A stretch of DNA of 64,000 bases from Diphasiastrum complanatum (GCA_029204225.1 CM055095.1:52795836-52859835); one strand, 5' to 3'; positions 1 through 15,800 are shown, counted from the stretch's first letter. The notes: generated by a model from the letters alone, not told the origin. Translations and numbers: made by a program.

Positions 1-438
1 ACAGACATCCCACTTTCCGGACCACAGTAACCCCACAGCCCCGAAAACTGGGTTAATAGTTCTTCCACAGGCCTCATAGAGAAGAGATTTGAAGAGTGCT
101 GCAAACAGAAAAGCATACTACTGTCAATTCTCTTACTAGAGATTGATAAAATGGCTTCAGATCAGTCACGACTCATAATAGAAAATGTTTCAATTTAATT
201 CACTATGAAAATTTGAGGAGACAAGCAGAATCCAGATTCCAGATGGTAATTTACCGGGTCTTTGCTTTTCCTGCACATCATGGATAAAGCTAAACAGGCA
301 CGCACGCCCATAGAATCTGGCAACAAACAGCGTAGCGTGCGCTTGTGCTTCCGCGCAATCAATCCATTCTAAGCATGTACGCAAAATACACTTGTCACTA
401 CATCCTTTGCGAAGAACTCGACAGCCGTCGCAACTCAT
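1..438 (-). CDS. LOB-domain (LBD) class II transcription factor, copy A, 3' part cut by window edge
   Basis: Nuclear DNA-binding regulator of the plant-specific LOB domain family, nearest in my reading to the LBD37/38/39 subgroup, known for repressing anthocyanin and nitrogen-response genes. Exon 1 runs 438-255 (ATG at 438, 61 codons plus one base). It carries the C-x2-C-x6-C-x3-C zinc-finger-like block ([15 protein letters not shown], residues 3-17) and the FVARFYGRA start of the GAS block. The intron is 254-102 (153 bp, GT at 254, CAG acceptor at 101-99). Exon 2 starts at 98, restores frame (P-A-L-F) and encodes [19 protein letters not shown] before the window ends. Exon 1 is about 82% identical in protein to the copy at 43391-44522 (11 differences in 61). 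The first 98 bases of exon 2 differ at only 4 sites. No break is visible in the part shown. Family call is firm; functional status is unknown because the C terminus is outside the window. Confidence 0.9.
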
Positions 439-1600
439 CTTGTTCTTCTTTCACTTCTAAGTTCTGAATTCACGCGTATTAAAACTGTGAGTTTACTTAT
501 TTTCCTAAGAGAACAATGAGATTTAAGTTATTGTATGAAATCTTTCTTGCTGGCTACCACTAGCATATTGCGGCCAGGTAGCAAAAAGCTATTTGGGTCG
601 GTGAAAGTTTACTATCTTCAAGTTCCAAATCACTGAGAATCACTATCCAAAGCATGTGTAGATAGCCGTAAACATTTCATGGCATTCATAAAATTCATTC
701 CTTGGACCAACGCACACCTCGAGATTCAGAAAAGCTTATGTACCTATTTTCCGCGAGTTTGAGAAATAATTTTAGCGGAACTATGATTGGAAGGGTGTTT
801 AGCAAGTACTCACCCAAATGTGATATAGTAGCAACCGAGATGCTGCTCGAACATACAAGCTATCGTAATCCGTTTGGATTTGCACTTTTAAGCCAACGAC
901 AATATATATATGATCTGAGTATTATTCTCAAATCTATACTAGAAAAGAAAGCACACGCGACTACAGCTGTAAGTCAATCACGTCTGGGGTATGGATATGC
1001 ATACAGTACTCCTGGATCTGAGGCCACTCCAGAGTGATCTACTATGCTATGCTCACGAGTCACGAGTAACCGCAATTTGCAGATTGCAATTTGCATATAT
1101 TTCTATCTAAAGGCAAGGAATCTTCAGAGGCGAGTAGGAACAAGAGAAAAAAACCAGACTAAGGAACAGGACAAATGTGAGTAGAAGGTGGCGGCCAACG
1201 AAAGAAAAAAGCATTTCAGTGCTCCCTGCTAATTAAAATAGCACAGCATCATCATGATAGCAGCCCATCCCGATTCCCGATTCCTTCATGCAACAGATGA
1301 GAATTGATGCAACTGCTGCACAGCAGATGAGAACCGGTAGGTGCAAGTTTAAATCTGGCAGAGTGAAGAACAAGAAAGCAAATATCAAAAATTCACGTGG
1401 GTTTCTCGCAGCCAGCGAGATTACAATCGCTACAGGACACACACTAAATACTGACTTAAAACTTTTTGGATGACGAATAATGATGCTGATGATGATGAGG
1501 AGCTGGAGAGGAGGTGGCGGAAAGGAGCAGGACCGTCGGAGTAGGAGGAGGATGCTACATAAATGCCTGAAATGGATCCCCGCAGTGAGTTGGAGTGCTC
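439..1600 (-). promoter_or_regulatory. Upstream region of LBD copy A, homologous to that of copy B
   Basis: This non-coding stretch aligns in blocks with 44523-46000 upstream of the second LBD gene. Shared blocks lie near 480-560, 590-600, 750-900, 1075-1140 and 1330-1470, so the duplication included at least 1.2 kb upstream of the ATG. The open frames at 702-1037 and 1288-1473 have no counterpart frame in copy B, so I treat them as chance. Promoter function is inferred from position and conservation only. Confidence 0.6.
858..897. promoter_or_regulatory. Conserved upstream block shared by the two LBD copies (copy A side)
   Basis: About 40 bases, including CGTAATCCGTTTGGATTTGC, match 44969-45008 almost perfectly, although the surrounding upstream sequence has diverged. 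The block lies about 420 bp upstream of the copy A ATG and about 447 bp upstream of the copy B ATG. A retained cis-element is the simplest inference; no known factor site is claimed. Confidence 0.45.
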
Positions 1601-1652
1601 CTTAAAGCACAGGAGTCAGAGATCGTACAAAGATGTGGGTGTGCGTGTGCAT

Positions 1653-1802
1653 GAGAGAGAGAGAGAGAGAGAGGAGAGAGGAGAGGAGAGGAGAGGGAGG
1701 GAGAGCGGTCGAGAAAAAAGGAGAGAGAGGAGAGGGAGAGAGAGAGAGAGAGAGAGAGAAAGAAAAGGGAGAATAAAGGAGAGAGAGAGAGAGAGAAAGA
1801 AA
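1653..1802. repeat. Imperfect (GA)n microsatellite
   Basis: Purine-only GA-rich tract with GGA and GAAA interruptions. The long frames across it on both strands (1563-1967 plus, 1602-2027 minus) are low-complexity RE/ER or LS repeats and are not taken as genes. Confidence 0.95.
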
Positions 1803-2019
1803 AGGGGTCGGTGCCCCCAGTGGCTCGTGAGCAAGGGTGGGGTTGGTCATGAGGGGGGCCGGAATATGTGGAGGAACCCTGTGGACCATGAAGTCAACCT
1901 CCTGAATATTTGTAGTCAGCTCTCTTGGGACTTTGAAAAGAATATATTGCTTTCTTTGAGACATTGAGTGTTGATTACTTGGGAGTTGGGACTTTGTATG
2001 AGTCAACCCGCTCTCATTC

Positions 2020-2182
2020 CATGCCATCTTGAACTTTTGTTAAGGTTGGTGCATCCCTACCACACGTATGTCATCCCGGTGTCATGCCATGCCATCTTGA
2101 ATTTTTGTAAGGGTAGCAGGTTGAATTTGACGTGCACCACTACCACACCCGGTTGTCATGAGCTTTTGTAAGGGTACTACGT
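2020..2182. repeat. Short imperfect direct repeats
   Basis: The phrase CATGCCATCTTGAA begins at 2020 and again at 2088. A third, more diverged unit (TCATGAGCTTTTGTAAGGGT) starts near 2156. The spacing is about 68 bp. Nothing else is recognisable between 2183 and 3224, which is AT-rich unique-looking sequence. Confidence 0.6.
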
Positions 2183-3224
2183 AGGCGATGCAAACGTAAC
2201 AAATTTTTAAAAATTAACAGTGTTGTTGGGTTTCAAGTTGCTCCCCCCGCGCACCCCCCTCCCCAAAAGAAAAAACAAAAATAACACAACTTCGGGAGAT
2301 TCATTGTGGAACTCCTTTTGTTAATTCCACATATGCGAGGTCAACCACCGTGCCCCTTCATGTTCAGTTTTGTCATTACATTAGCTATTGTTTCTGCTAT
2401 CGACTATCAAACTATTGGTATTGAATATAAGTCATAATTTTGAACTATAGTAGTCAAATAGTTATTCAACTAATACACAACTTATTTTCCAACATCTGCC
2501 TCCCTTATCCTATAGCTAAATTATCTAGATCCATTCACCTATTGTATATAAGCACTTGTACAATCGCATAATCTGCAAAAATACAAGAAATTGTCGAAGA
2601 ATCTACAAAAGTACACAGAAATTGCTGACAAGTGTCTGCTCGACAAAATATCAAATCGAAAACGATGAAATATCGAATCGACAATGACAAAAGTCAACAT
2701 TATTCGACTTTGGAAATCTGTATCAAACAACTCTCAATGACTATCCACCATCGTCATTGTCGAAGTCTATTTGACCATTAGCTATCGATCTCGATTTCAA
2801 CTACCAACTATTTTGACTCAATTCGATTCGGCCATCTTTCAACCTTGATCAATTTCCGACCTTATCTTTCACGATTGGGCAAGATCTTTAACAAAATGAG
2901 AATCTATTAGATAGCGATTATCAACAGTAGAATGTAGCGCTTTAATCAACCTTGTAAATGCATTGATTAAGCATTATTTTAATTATATAGCTACCATGTG
3001 TATATATTTAATAGCACATAGCTAATCGACTAATTGTCCATTGACTCTATGAATTAATGTGAGAGACAGTGCTCTATTCGATCTTTCTCTCTAACTTCCA
3101 GAGTATTGTCTTAGACAGATCACACATCTGCAAGTATAGTCTTTCGAAGAAGTCGAGCAAACGAAATAGTATCCTTATCATTCTATTATCGGTTCTCTCA
3201 TGTATGCCATGATATGTACTGGAC

Positions 3225-3600
3225 ATTAGAGGAGTTCTAAATCCAAAAAAGACCCTTTGTAAAGATTCTTTTTATATTTTTTCTCAAATTTTTCTTACAC
3301 ATGGACCAATCAAAACACTCAAATTTGAAATCTACGTAACGTAACTTTTTGAGTCCACATTTTGATTCCATACTAAAAATGGCATAACCTTTTAGTGGTA
3401 ATTCCAAATTTAGCTGAGTTTGGTGCATTGAAAAGCGCTCAACAAGGGCTTTCCAATGATATGTTAGATGACATACTTCTGAGCTACGATTAAAAAGTTA
3501 TGACAAGTCAAAAGTATTAGTGTTATAATGTTTTAATAATAATAAAAACATCTTGCACAATTTCTTAAAGGGTCTTTTTGGAAATCAAAACTCCTCTAAT
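3225..3600. mobile_element. MITE-like non-autonomous DNA transposon, 376 bp
   Basis: The two ends form a terminal inverted repeat of about 34 bp. The left end begins ATTAGAGGAGTTCTAAATCC and the right end, read on the minus strand, begins ATTAGAGGAGTTTTGATTTC. Both continue into CCAAAAAAGACCCTTT-like sequence with a few mismatches. The interior is AT-rich and has no convincing ORF. A clear target-site duplication was not found, so the superfamily is open; the long inverted repeats would fit Mutator-like elements. Confidence 0.7.
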
Positions 3601-3689
3601 GGCTGACATTGCTTAATCACTTAATATTAGTACACTAAGCCAATACATGTCAAATCTAGGTTTCATTCATTAGAAATCTGGATATGTCT

Positions 3690-4080
3690 TTGTATTCAAC
3701 AAAGGTCTTGTCTCTTGGAACAACAAGAAGTAGCATTTGACTGCATTATCTTCGACGGAGACCGAAGATATTGCCACGGACATGCTACAAAAGAAGCTAT
3801 CTGGTTAAGGTGTCTATTGTCGGACATCAATCTTAGTTAGTTACAAGCAATTTCTGTCTTTTGCAACAATCAGAGTACATTAATCCTAGGCATCATTCCC
3901 AGAGCAAACACATTGAGATAATTTAGTAACATTTCATCAGAGACAAAGGACTCGAAAGGGAAATCATTCTAATCTTTTGTAGAATAGAGTTCATGACAGC
4001 GGATATATTTTCTAAAGCATTATCATTCGACAATCATTCTAAGTTTAGTTGCATGCTCAACTTAATACTTTGATTTTTAT
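3690..4080 (+). pseudogene. Ty1/copia RNase H C-terminal relic
   Basis: Reading with frame changes recovers ALSSTETE (copia motif ALSSTEAEY), then ATKEAIWLRCLLSDINL, CNNQST and an IFSKA-like tail. These follow the order of the RNase H domain at the end of copia pol. Multiple stops and at least one frameshift near 3780 show that it is dead. It is followed by a purine-rich TTAAGTGGGAT at 4090-4100 and then an LTR start, which confirms orientation. Confidence 0.75.
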
Positions 4081-4100
4081 GAGTTCACATTAAGTGGGAT

Positions 4101-6601
<2,501 letters not shown>

Positions 6602-6679
6602 TAAGATGTAGGTGTAGTGGGAGGATGCTTACTTCAGCACATGGGAAAGGCACTACAAACGCAATCTGGCTGTTTTTTA

Positions 6680-7275
6680 TACTACTAGAACTTATCGTGT
6701 AACAATTTTGATACAATAGACTACCAAAATAGATTCTTTAATACCTCGTGTCTCATCTAAAATCATCCAAATTGGTCTACTGAGATTCATAGTGTGTACC
6801 ATTTTTATTTTAGAATCTACAACATTTGGTTCTATTTTTTTAAAAAATTGTCATATTTGCAGTTTGCACACTACCTGATTCGGTCTTTCTGGTATTGTTT
6901 TGGTGTTGTTACACCAATTGGTAGTATTACTCTAGTAGTCGGGTACTAATTTTACAAATTTTGTACTATTTTGGTACTATTTTTGTGTCGGTAAAACTCT
7001 TGAATACAAAAGAATGGTTCTACAATAAGTTATCGTGTACCAATTCTGATCCTTCTGACTACCAAATTTGGTTCTTTTATGACAAGTGTCTCATTTTTAT
7101 TTTGAGATCTACCAAATAGGTATTATTTAGACTTCTCGTGATCATATTTTATGCATAAAACTATAAAATTAGGTACTTTTTCCTTATATTTATTTGTGTT
7201 CGCAGCTCGCATAGAATCCTTTGTGGTCTTTTTGGTACTATTTAGTGTTGTTTACCAATTGGTGGAATCTAAGCT
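6680..7275. repeat. Two diverged copies of an AT-rich unit of about 300 bp
   Basis: Near 6693 the phrase CTTATCGTGTAACAATTTTG recurs near 7028 as GTTATCGTGTACCAATTCTG. Near 6885-6935 GGTCTTTCTGGTATTGTTTT recurs near 7227 as GGTCTTTTTGGTACTATTTA, each followed by an ACCAATTGGT-like box. A further fragment of this kind sits near 11465-11490. This is an old tandem duplication or repeat family of unknown type. Confidence 0.45.
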
Positions 7276-7691
7276 TTAGTTACTACTCATCATTCCAAAC
7301 ATCAAAATTTATGTACAAGCTTAGATCAAACTCACTTTAAGTGAATCCTATAGAAACTATAAAACCATTGAGTCTTAAATTCCAAGACCTTGATGCTTGC
7401 TTCAAGCTATACAAGCTCCTTTGAAGATGACATATTTTACCTTCCATCCCGAGCTTGATGAAGCCTTGGGCCTGCTCCATGAAGATTTCATCGTTCACTC
7501 AACTTCGATCCACTAGAATGGTTGAACACTATGTTAACAGAAGTGGATGTTTCATACAAAGATGAGTGATTATGATGTTGGATATTGACAAAGATTCATG
7601 CATTCCCACCGAAAGTTCTCCTCCTATTAATTATTTCGAGAATGTGAAGGAGGTTTCCTCAAGAGAACCAAATCCTGAGGAACCTGAAGAG
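7276..7691. other. No assigned gene; short open frame near 7573-7715
   Basis: A short plus-strand frame starting near 7573 reads as an acidic Glu/Pro-rich peptide of about 47 residues and runs into the LTR start at 7692. It has no recognisable domain. The rest is unassigned AT-rich sequence. Confidence 0.35.
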
Positions 7692-8300
<609 letters not shown>

Positions 8301-8312
8301 GAGATCCATGCC

Positions 8313-9297
8313 TCATTTGAATGTTGGTTTCCTTTCTGACATAGTTTTAACTATAGAACTTTGATCCAACCTTTCAAATCTTTCGGACTCTTTGGTGTCC
8401 GCCATGTTATTTCTTGGCCTGGTAGGTGAGGTTGCCCTACGTTGCTGAGGCGGTTTCACCAGATAGTCATACAGGGCCTTAGTGCCCGTATCACTCTCTT
8501 TTGTCCGCTTGCTTGTGGAAGGCTCAGCTTCACCCGCATCCGTAGGTCTAAGCGAGAATGCATGTTTTCGGCAGATCAGCCAGGAAGTCTTCATCACCAC
8601 CAATGTCGGTGTTAGTTTCTGGGAGGTCAGGGATGGTGTGATCTGGAGAGAGAGGCATTGGAATGACCAGTTTAGGAGGAGTTGGATTCAATAGATTGTG
8701 CGCCACACAGGGGGAACTGAGCCGTTTTAAGAACTCATCCCGTCGGGCCTTGTATGTCTCAGCAGGTCCTTGAGAAGGTCCCAAAATTTGTGAGGAGGAA
8801 GGTGGAAAGGAGAAAAATGAAGAGACAAGGTAAGTAGGAATGAAAGATTCAGAAAAATTAAAAGCAAAGCACAAAAAGAACGAGCTTAGAAAAAGAGAAA
8901 ATGATACATAGTGTAAAACCACGAGTGTATCTATCCCCAAGGTGCGAAAATCTCGAAGGTGCTTTTAAAGTGAAGGCAGAGAAATGTGAAAAACCTGATA
9001 AACGAGCCAAAAAGAATAGAAAAGCAGACTTTACCCCACTGACACCCATTACCTGATCAAACAGAGCAGAAGGACCAGACTCTGAAACCAGATACAACTG
9101 ACTAGTTGGCGGATGTGAATCCTGAAGTTAAGCAGATGATCTTGTATATGCGAAACATAGATGCTGCACCCTAGCTGTCTGTGGACAGTGGCCACCCACA
9201 TGTATAGAATGCTGTATGTTTCCTTCTCGTGTCTATATCTGGTAGATCCTAAACTCTCTGAATATATGCGATGAGTTGGAGAGAGAGAAGATTGCAA
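8313..9297 (-). pseudogene. Unrecognised gene-like region with frameshift
   Basis: The minus strand gives two non-repetitive protein-like pieces. One (8548 to about 8790) ends ...GGDEDFLADLPKTCILA. The other (8313-8603, another frame) includes RPTDAGEAEPSTSKRTKES and TSPTRPRNNMADTKESERFE. They overlap near 8550-8600, where each reads plausibly, suggesting a frameshift or an unseen intron. Upstream, an ATG at 9297 opens a frame that reaches a CAG|GTAATG donor-like site near 9055, and a TATATAAATG box lies near 9400. I do not recognise the product. It may be a broken host gene or an LTR element's leader and first ORF. Confidence 0.35.
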
Positions 9298-9621
9298 AAC
9301 ATAGTGCTCCTCTCTACAATCATGGGTTCCCCCTTTATGTACAAAATTTAGGGTTTCTTAGGGTTGGCCCTTTCTCTCTATTCTATTAGGTGTGAAACCA
9401 TAGCATTTATATAGCCTTAGAAGCCTATTTCTAAGTTAAACTAACTTTCCTACTTTGCCACGCAAGGCATTTCCTACATGACCTCCATCTGGGTTTACAC
9501 ACACAAAATAACCAGGGAGTCCAATTACTCAAATCATATTCTAGATTATATACATGATGTAATAACCAAAGCTTATTGATCTATTAAACATGTTATAAGG
9601 ACCTTGAATGTTTTTAATTTT
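9298..9621. other. Possible promoter/leader region for the minus-strand frame; no gene
   Basis: Contains a CT-rich tract just upstream (minus sense) of the ATG at 9297 and a TATA-like box near 9397-9404 on the minus strand. No coding sequence is seen. Confidence 0.3.
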
Positions 9622-10258
9622 TTAATAGATCAGATTTTGCTTAAGTTCTTTGAATACTTTATGTTGTTCTGCCGTCCAAATATAAGCGACTTGTTTCTTA
9701 AGTAACTGCGTAAGGGCTGCAGCAATCGAGACATGATTCTGGATAAATTTTCTATAATAACCAACATGTCCTAAGAAACCTCTTAGTTCATGTAGATTCG
9801 TTGGTATCAGGAGATTCTTTATAACCTCTACTTTATATTTGTCGACTTCTATTCCTCTGTTGGATATTATACCTAGAAATATACCTTCTCTCATACCGAA
9901 AAAACATTTTTTGAGGTGAAGTAACAAACAAGTGTCTCGACACCTTTGCAATGTGAGTTTCAGTTTTTGAATGTGAGACTTGATATTACTATAAACACAA
10001 AAATCATCAATGAAAATTTTGAGAAATGTTCTTAGGAATGCAGCAAAAACTAGCGTCATAATTCTCTAAAACGTCATTGGTGCATTGCAAAGACCAAAAG
10101 GCATTTTATTATAGGCATAAGTGCCCCAATCAATGCTAAATGTGGTCTTCAATTGATCCTCCTTCCTTACTCCAACTTTATTGTAGCCAGAGAAACCATC
10201 ACAGTTATATCGTTTTTGTCCAGTAACCTGGTCTAGAATGGAATGGATATTGATCTTT
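9622..10258 (-). pseudogene. Ty3/gypsy reverse transcriptase fragment, unit 1
   Basis: The minus strand encodes gypsy RT. After frame changes it reads WGTYAYNKMPFGLCNAP, then the catalytic box IFIDDFCVYSN, then GYYRKFIQNH and the start of the RNase H linker. It matches the plus-strand element at 22080-26977 closely (LLIPTNLHELRGFLGHVGYY versus LHELRDFLGHVGYY). Stops and a frameshift near 10060 inactivate it. It is followed head-to-tail by a second copy of the same RT region. Confidence 0.85.
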
Positions 10259-11003
10259 CTTGGAGATTCTTTATAACCTCGACTTTATCTTTGTCAACTT
10301 CTATTCCTTTGTTGGATATTCTATGCCCCATAAGTATACCTTCTCTCATACCAAAAAAATATTTTTCGAGGTGAAGTGACAAAACAAGTGTCTCGACACC
10401 TCTGCAATGTGAGTTTCAGTTTCTGAATGCGAGACTTGATATCACTATAAACATAGAAATCATCAATGAAAATTTCAAGAAATGTTCTTAGGAATGTAGC
10501 AAAAATTAACATCATAATTCTTTGAAAAGTCACTGGTGCATTGCAAAGACCAAAAGGCATTTTATTGTAGGCATAAGTGCCCCAATCAGTGATAAATGTG
10601 GTCTTCAATCGATCCTTCTTTCTTACTCCAACTTTATTGTAGCCAGAGAAACCATCACAACTATATCGATCTTGTCCAACAACCTGGTTTAGAATGGAAT
10701 CCGTGAAGGGTAATGTGGATATAGTGATCTTTCTTGATAGCAGCATTCAACTTCTTGAAATGCTGGCAAATTCGAATCTTGCCAGTCTTATTCTTTGGAA
10801 CTACAACAATGGGGGACACCCATTCACTACTTAAGACGAAATAAATAATTTATGCCTTAAGGTGCCTGTTGAGTTCATTTTTCACCAGAAGAGAGTACTT
10901 TGGATTGAGACGATATTGTCCCTGTCGAACACAAATAGCATCTTCTTTAAGATCAATGCGGTGCTCGCCAAATTTAGCAGGGATTCCCTTCAAGTCTTTG
11001 AGC
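10259..11003 (-). pseudogene. Ty3/gypsy reverse transcriptase fragment, unit 2 (partial duplicate)
   Basis: Repeats the RT region of unit 1: the part 10262-10735 corresponds to 9812-10258. It then extends further toward the N terminus, including FGEHRIDLKED and RLNPKYSLLVKNELN at 10850-10985. The catalytic FIDDF is present at about 10460. A stop and frameshifts break it. At about 11003 the gypsy sequence stops abruptly and copia RT begins in the same orientation. Confidence 0.85.
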
Positions 11004-11250
11004 GACCACCATTTTAAACTCTTTTGCCAAAGCAATTTTTACATCTCTAATTCCATCTAGATCATTACCACTCAAGATAATGTCATCTACATACAAAACA
11101 AGAATAATGATCTTGCCATCGTGAAATCTTATGTACAATGATGGATCATAAGCACTCATTACAAAATTGATGGAAATGAGAAAAGAGTTTAGCCTAGATT
11201 ACCATGCTCTAGATGCTTGCTTGAGTCCATAAAGGCATTGTTGATTTGAG
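11003..11250 (-). pseudogene. Ty1/copia reverse transcriptase fragment
   Basis: The minus strand reads CLYGLKQASRAW (copia motif LYGLKQAPRAW) near 11240-11200, and LYVDDIILSGND, the copia RT catalytic YVDD box, near 11095-11060. It is interrupted by a stop after RAW and truncated at about 11003 where gypsy RT starts. Confidence 0.85.
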
Positions 11251-11997
<747 letters not shown>

Positions 11998-12478
11998 ATA
12001 GAGTTAAAGATAGTCAACATTCCCAATTCTAGGAAGGTGTGTAGCCCTTGTTTTTTTTCTGTTGAAGACATGGTATTATAAACTGTTCTTTGTTGGTGGA
12101 CTTGAAACATCCACAAGGAAGGCCATGTCGTTGGGGAGGGAGCATTGTGGCGACATTCTGGAATAGGATACAATCGTATGGTTTGAGAATTTTGACAAAC
12201 ACTCTTCATGCTTTCTTTTTCTCATTTTCTCTCATTTGATTCATATTGGTATGAATTTTACACACTGATTAAGTTTGGTTTAATGTTCAAGTTGGCTTGG
12301 ATCAACTTACGTGATAATTCTTAGGCATATTCTTATGTTCTTTTAGTAGGTTGTAAGGTTTTTAGGCCACAGATTGAGCTGTTCCAAAGATTCAGAAGGG
12401 CTCACCTAGAAAGTGCAAATATCTCTTAGATGCTTTGAGGCATTGAAGCCTCATTTTGTTCAAAAACTGAAGGAGCGG

Positions 12479-12859
12479 TGTAAAGTCCCTAAAGGATTGC
12501 CCCCAAGATGAGGATAGGAGAACACAATAAGAGAGACTATGGAGCCAAACCGCCCAACCAATCCTAGATCAAACCTGGATCTAGCCCCCAAGCCATGCCA
12601 TGTGAAGCAAGAGGAGAAGAGAGAAACTGGTAGCCTAAACCCAATATGTCGATGAGACAATCCCCATCTCATTATATAGAGAGTAGAGTCCTGTGCATGT
12701 AACCATGCAATCCCCATGTAGGTCAACTATAAATAGATCACATCTCTTCATGCAGTTCTCTGACATGGAATTAAATCATAGCGTGACCAATAATCTCGAG
12801 TACTGGAGGGCCGACCTACCATATTAGGACTATTTCAGGTCCTTAACTGAATATGGCCA
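12479..12859 (-). repeat. 3' LTR of the non-coding element
   Basis: Direct repeat partner of 18904-19364. It includes ATTATATAGAGAGTAGAGTC and CTATAAATAGATCACATC, the latter TATA-like. It lacks the segment found at about 19183-19275 in the other LTR. Confidence 0.85.
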
Positions 12860-15800
12860 TAAAATTCTTCCCTCCTTAAACTGCTTCTATCCTTAGAAGC
12901 TCCTCAAAACAGGAAAGAATTACAAAACAGTTCTTTTAACTTTCAATATTAACCGAGAAAACCATTATTCTTAATCTGACTTTCATATCAAATAAGTACT
13001 CAGAGAAAAACTGTTTTTAACCGTTAATCTCTGTTCTAGAGTACAAACTATAGTTTGGAAAAGTACATTAAGAGATATATTTTCTCAACAAGGTTACACT
13101 CAACACAATTTAGTAACATCACCTTCATGTAAAACATTTACATGAACCACTGGATGAAGTATACCTAACTTAGGAAAATAAAGTTAAAGAGAAAATAATA
13201 TTCACGGTCTGAAATTATCCACAAACTCTGGGAGACAATTCATAAAAAGCTTCCAAATACAACTTTCCTTAGAATCTAATTCTAAGATATGATAATTCAT
13301 TCAACTAGAATCTCTTGGAGAATCATTAAGATATATAATGATTAAAACTCAACTCTGAGTATCCCAGATACTCTTTTAAGTTAAATGCTCCTGTTTCTAG
13401 CACCAAATGCAAGAAAATAGCATTCATTCATCTTAATAGACTTATTTGTCTCCTATGGTAACTGGAGATCCAATCAAACAAAAAATTGTACTCAAGCATC
13501 TGCAGACCATAAACTGTAATAGAATAGCATCTACTAGATAAATAAAATAATGTCTGTGAGATCCATAGGTTCCCAATTAAAATATTGGAGTAGAGAGATT
13601 CAAAACACTGATATGAATTCTTACTCAATTAATAGACCAAGACTTAATCGTCACACTTAAGAATCATTACAATTCCTTATAATCCTTTGACAACAATTAA
13701 GTATCTATTTATGATCCGTCAACCATAAATATTTAGATTCGTATGATTCGTCAATCATAATTTTTTGGAATCCAAAACCATACTTAATCATTTACAGGAT
13801 ACTGGAGTATATGTCCCACATAACTTGGGAAAAGTAAGAATCATTCCAAAATCTTTCCACTAAGAAAATATTGGATTTAGGAATATTCTTCAACCAGGAT
13901 TCTTAAACTGAAGTGCAAGATTCAAGGTCTATAAATCACTGGTAATTAAAGACTGAACGCATACCAAAATGACAATCATCTTTAACTACAAAAACTTTAG
14001 ATTACAAACAAGAATCACATCTAGATATCCAAAGTCCTGCTGAATATCAATTCAATTATTATTCTTGGATCCATTATGTTTCGTTATCCAATTGAGCTCT
14101 CTGGGATACAATCACTAATGAGCTGAGTACCTTCCTTAAGGAATACTCTATCCCAAGAATACTGTATATCCAATGCACATAATTTTAGCTGATGAATTCC
14201 AATGATTCACTAATCATGCGTCTTACAAGCAATATAAAAACTATTAGTTTCTGGTGAATCCACATCACACTGATCGTTTTACCAATTAACTTCATCCTGG
14301 AGTAATCAACTACTCAAGTTAACTGCCAATGATTCAAAAATCTCAAATGTCTAGGTGCAGATCTTAATTGTACAGTACAACACCACATTTAGATCCATAT
14401 CCAAATCATTCATAAATTAATCCATAAATCTTCACATAAAGATTTGTTAACTCTGCAAGTATCTGTCAAACAATACTTGATCATATGTCTATGTTCACCG
14501 ACTAGGTTAAGTGCACCAAATAACTCTAGTAACTAGGAATACACAGTAGATTCATACAGGATTAATCGTGCACATATGTGAATAATCTCACTATGACCCA
14601 GTACATAAACACATTTTTATCTGGCAGATTCCTCCAAAACCCACATATGTTACTCACATATCTCACCGAGATCTTGTAACTCAGCTACAAAAGATTTTCT
14701 ATTTCTCCTAAGTAAATAGCATATCCGAAAAATCCTTGAGACGAATAACATTCCCTCTCAGCAGTTTTCCAATCCAATTTCCTCTAATAGCATAATTTCT
14801 TCCACTTAATCAACCCCTCTCTGATCCTAGTACTCAAACTAAGATTATGCTGATCCCATTACAGAACTCTTAGACTTAACTTCTGATCAAACTTACTTCT
14901 ATTCCAACCAAAATGGAACTAGTAACCTTTGACCATTCACTGTACTACTTATAGATAATGATTTAACTTTCAAACCTTGTCTAGATCCAGATTGTCCATA
15001 CAATCCCTAGAAAATTCCTCTTATTCGGAAAGTTCCAATTAGGTATCTTACTCGAATCTATCCGAAATTACTTTCAGATCAAACTTCATTTCTATACCAC
15101 AGCTGGTTTTCTTCCAAAAACTATGCAATCCACATATTCCCAAATAGAATTTTATCCCATCACTTCACCCCTCATTTTAGAGAAATTATCAATTTCAATG
15201 AAAGTTAACTAGAAAGATGATATATGAAAATATCCAAACACATGAAAAAGTCAGTAATAAGTGCATTCCACAAAAAGATTCACTCAATTACAAACATGAC
15301 TTTTCCTTCAAATATTTTCAACCCGAGTGACAGAAACTACCATTCCATTGAAATCCATTTTTGCAAAAAGAGATATTCAAGGCTTAATAGATTAAAACAC
15401 TTAAACCATAGAATTTATCTAAATTCCATGTCTATTCACACAAGTAGTAATTTATATGACATAACAGTCTTTCAGAAGAATAACTTCATGCTGGAAAGAA
15501 TCATATAAACCAGTCTGATGTCTTATATTCGAGAAATTACGAAGGAGTAAAGGATTAATTAATATAGCGAGAAATAGATTTGAGGGCCTCTGATTTTGTA
15601 AATAATGAGATACCACATTGGGATCTAGATTAAACCTCAAAATTTTCCAAAATACCTTACATTTGATCAAACAGTTTTATTTTTCCCATATCGCGACTAG
15701 GTACTAAAACACACCATTGATTATCAGATCTTTACAGTCCAAAAATTTCCTTTCCAAAATTACTGATGTCCCATACCATCAGCTTTTCCTTCCAAAAAAC

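Noticed and set aside
702-1037. 111-codon plus-strand frame upstream of LBD copy A
   Set aside because: The homologous region upstream of copy B does not keep the frame, so it looks like chance in conserved non-coding DNA.
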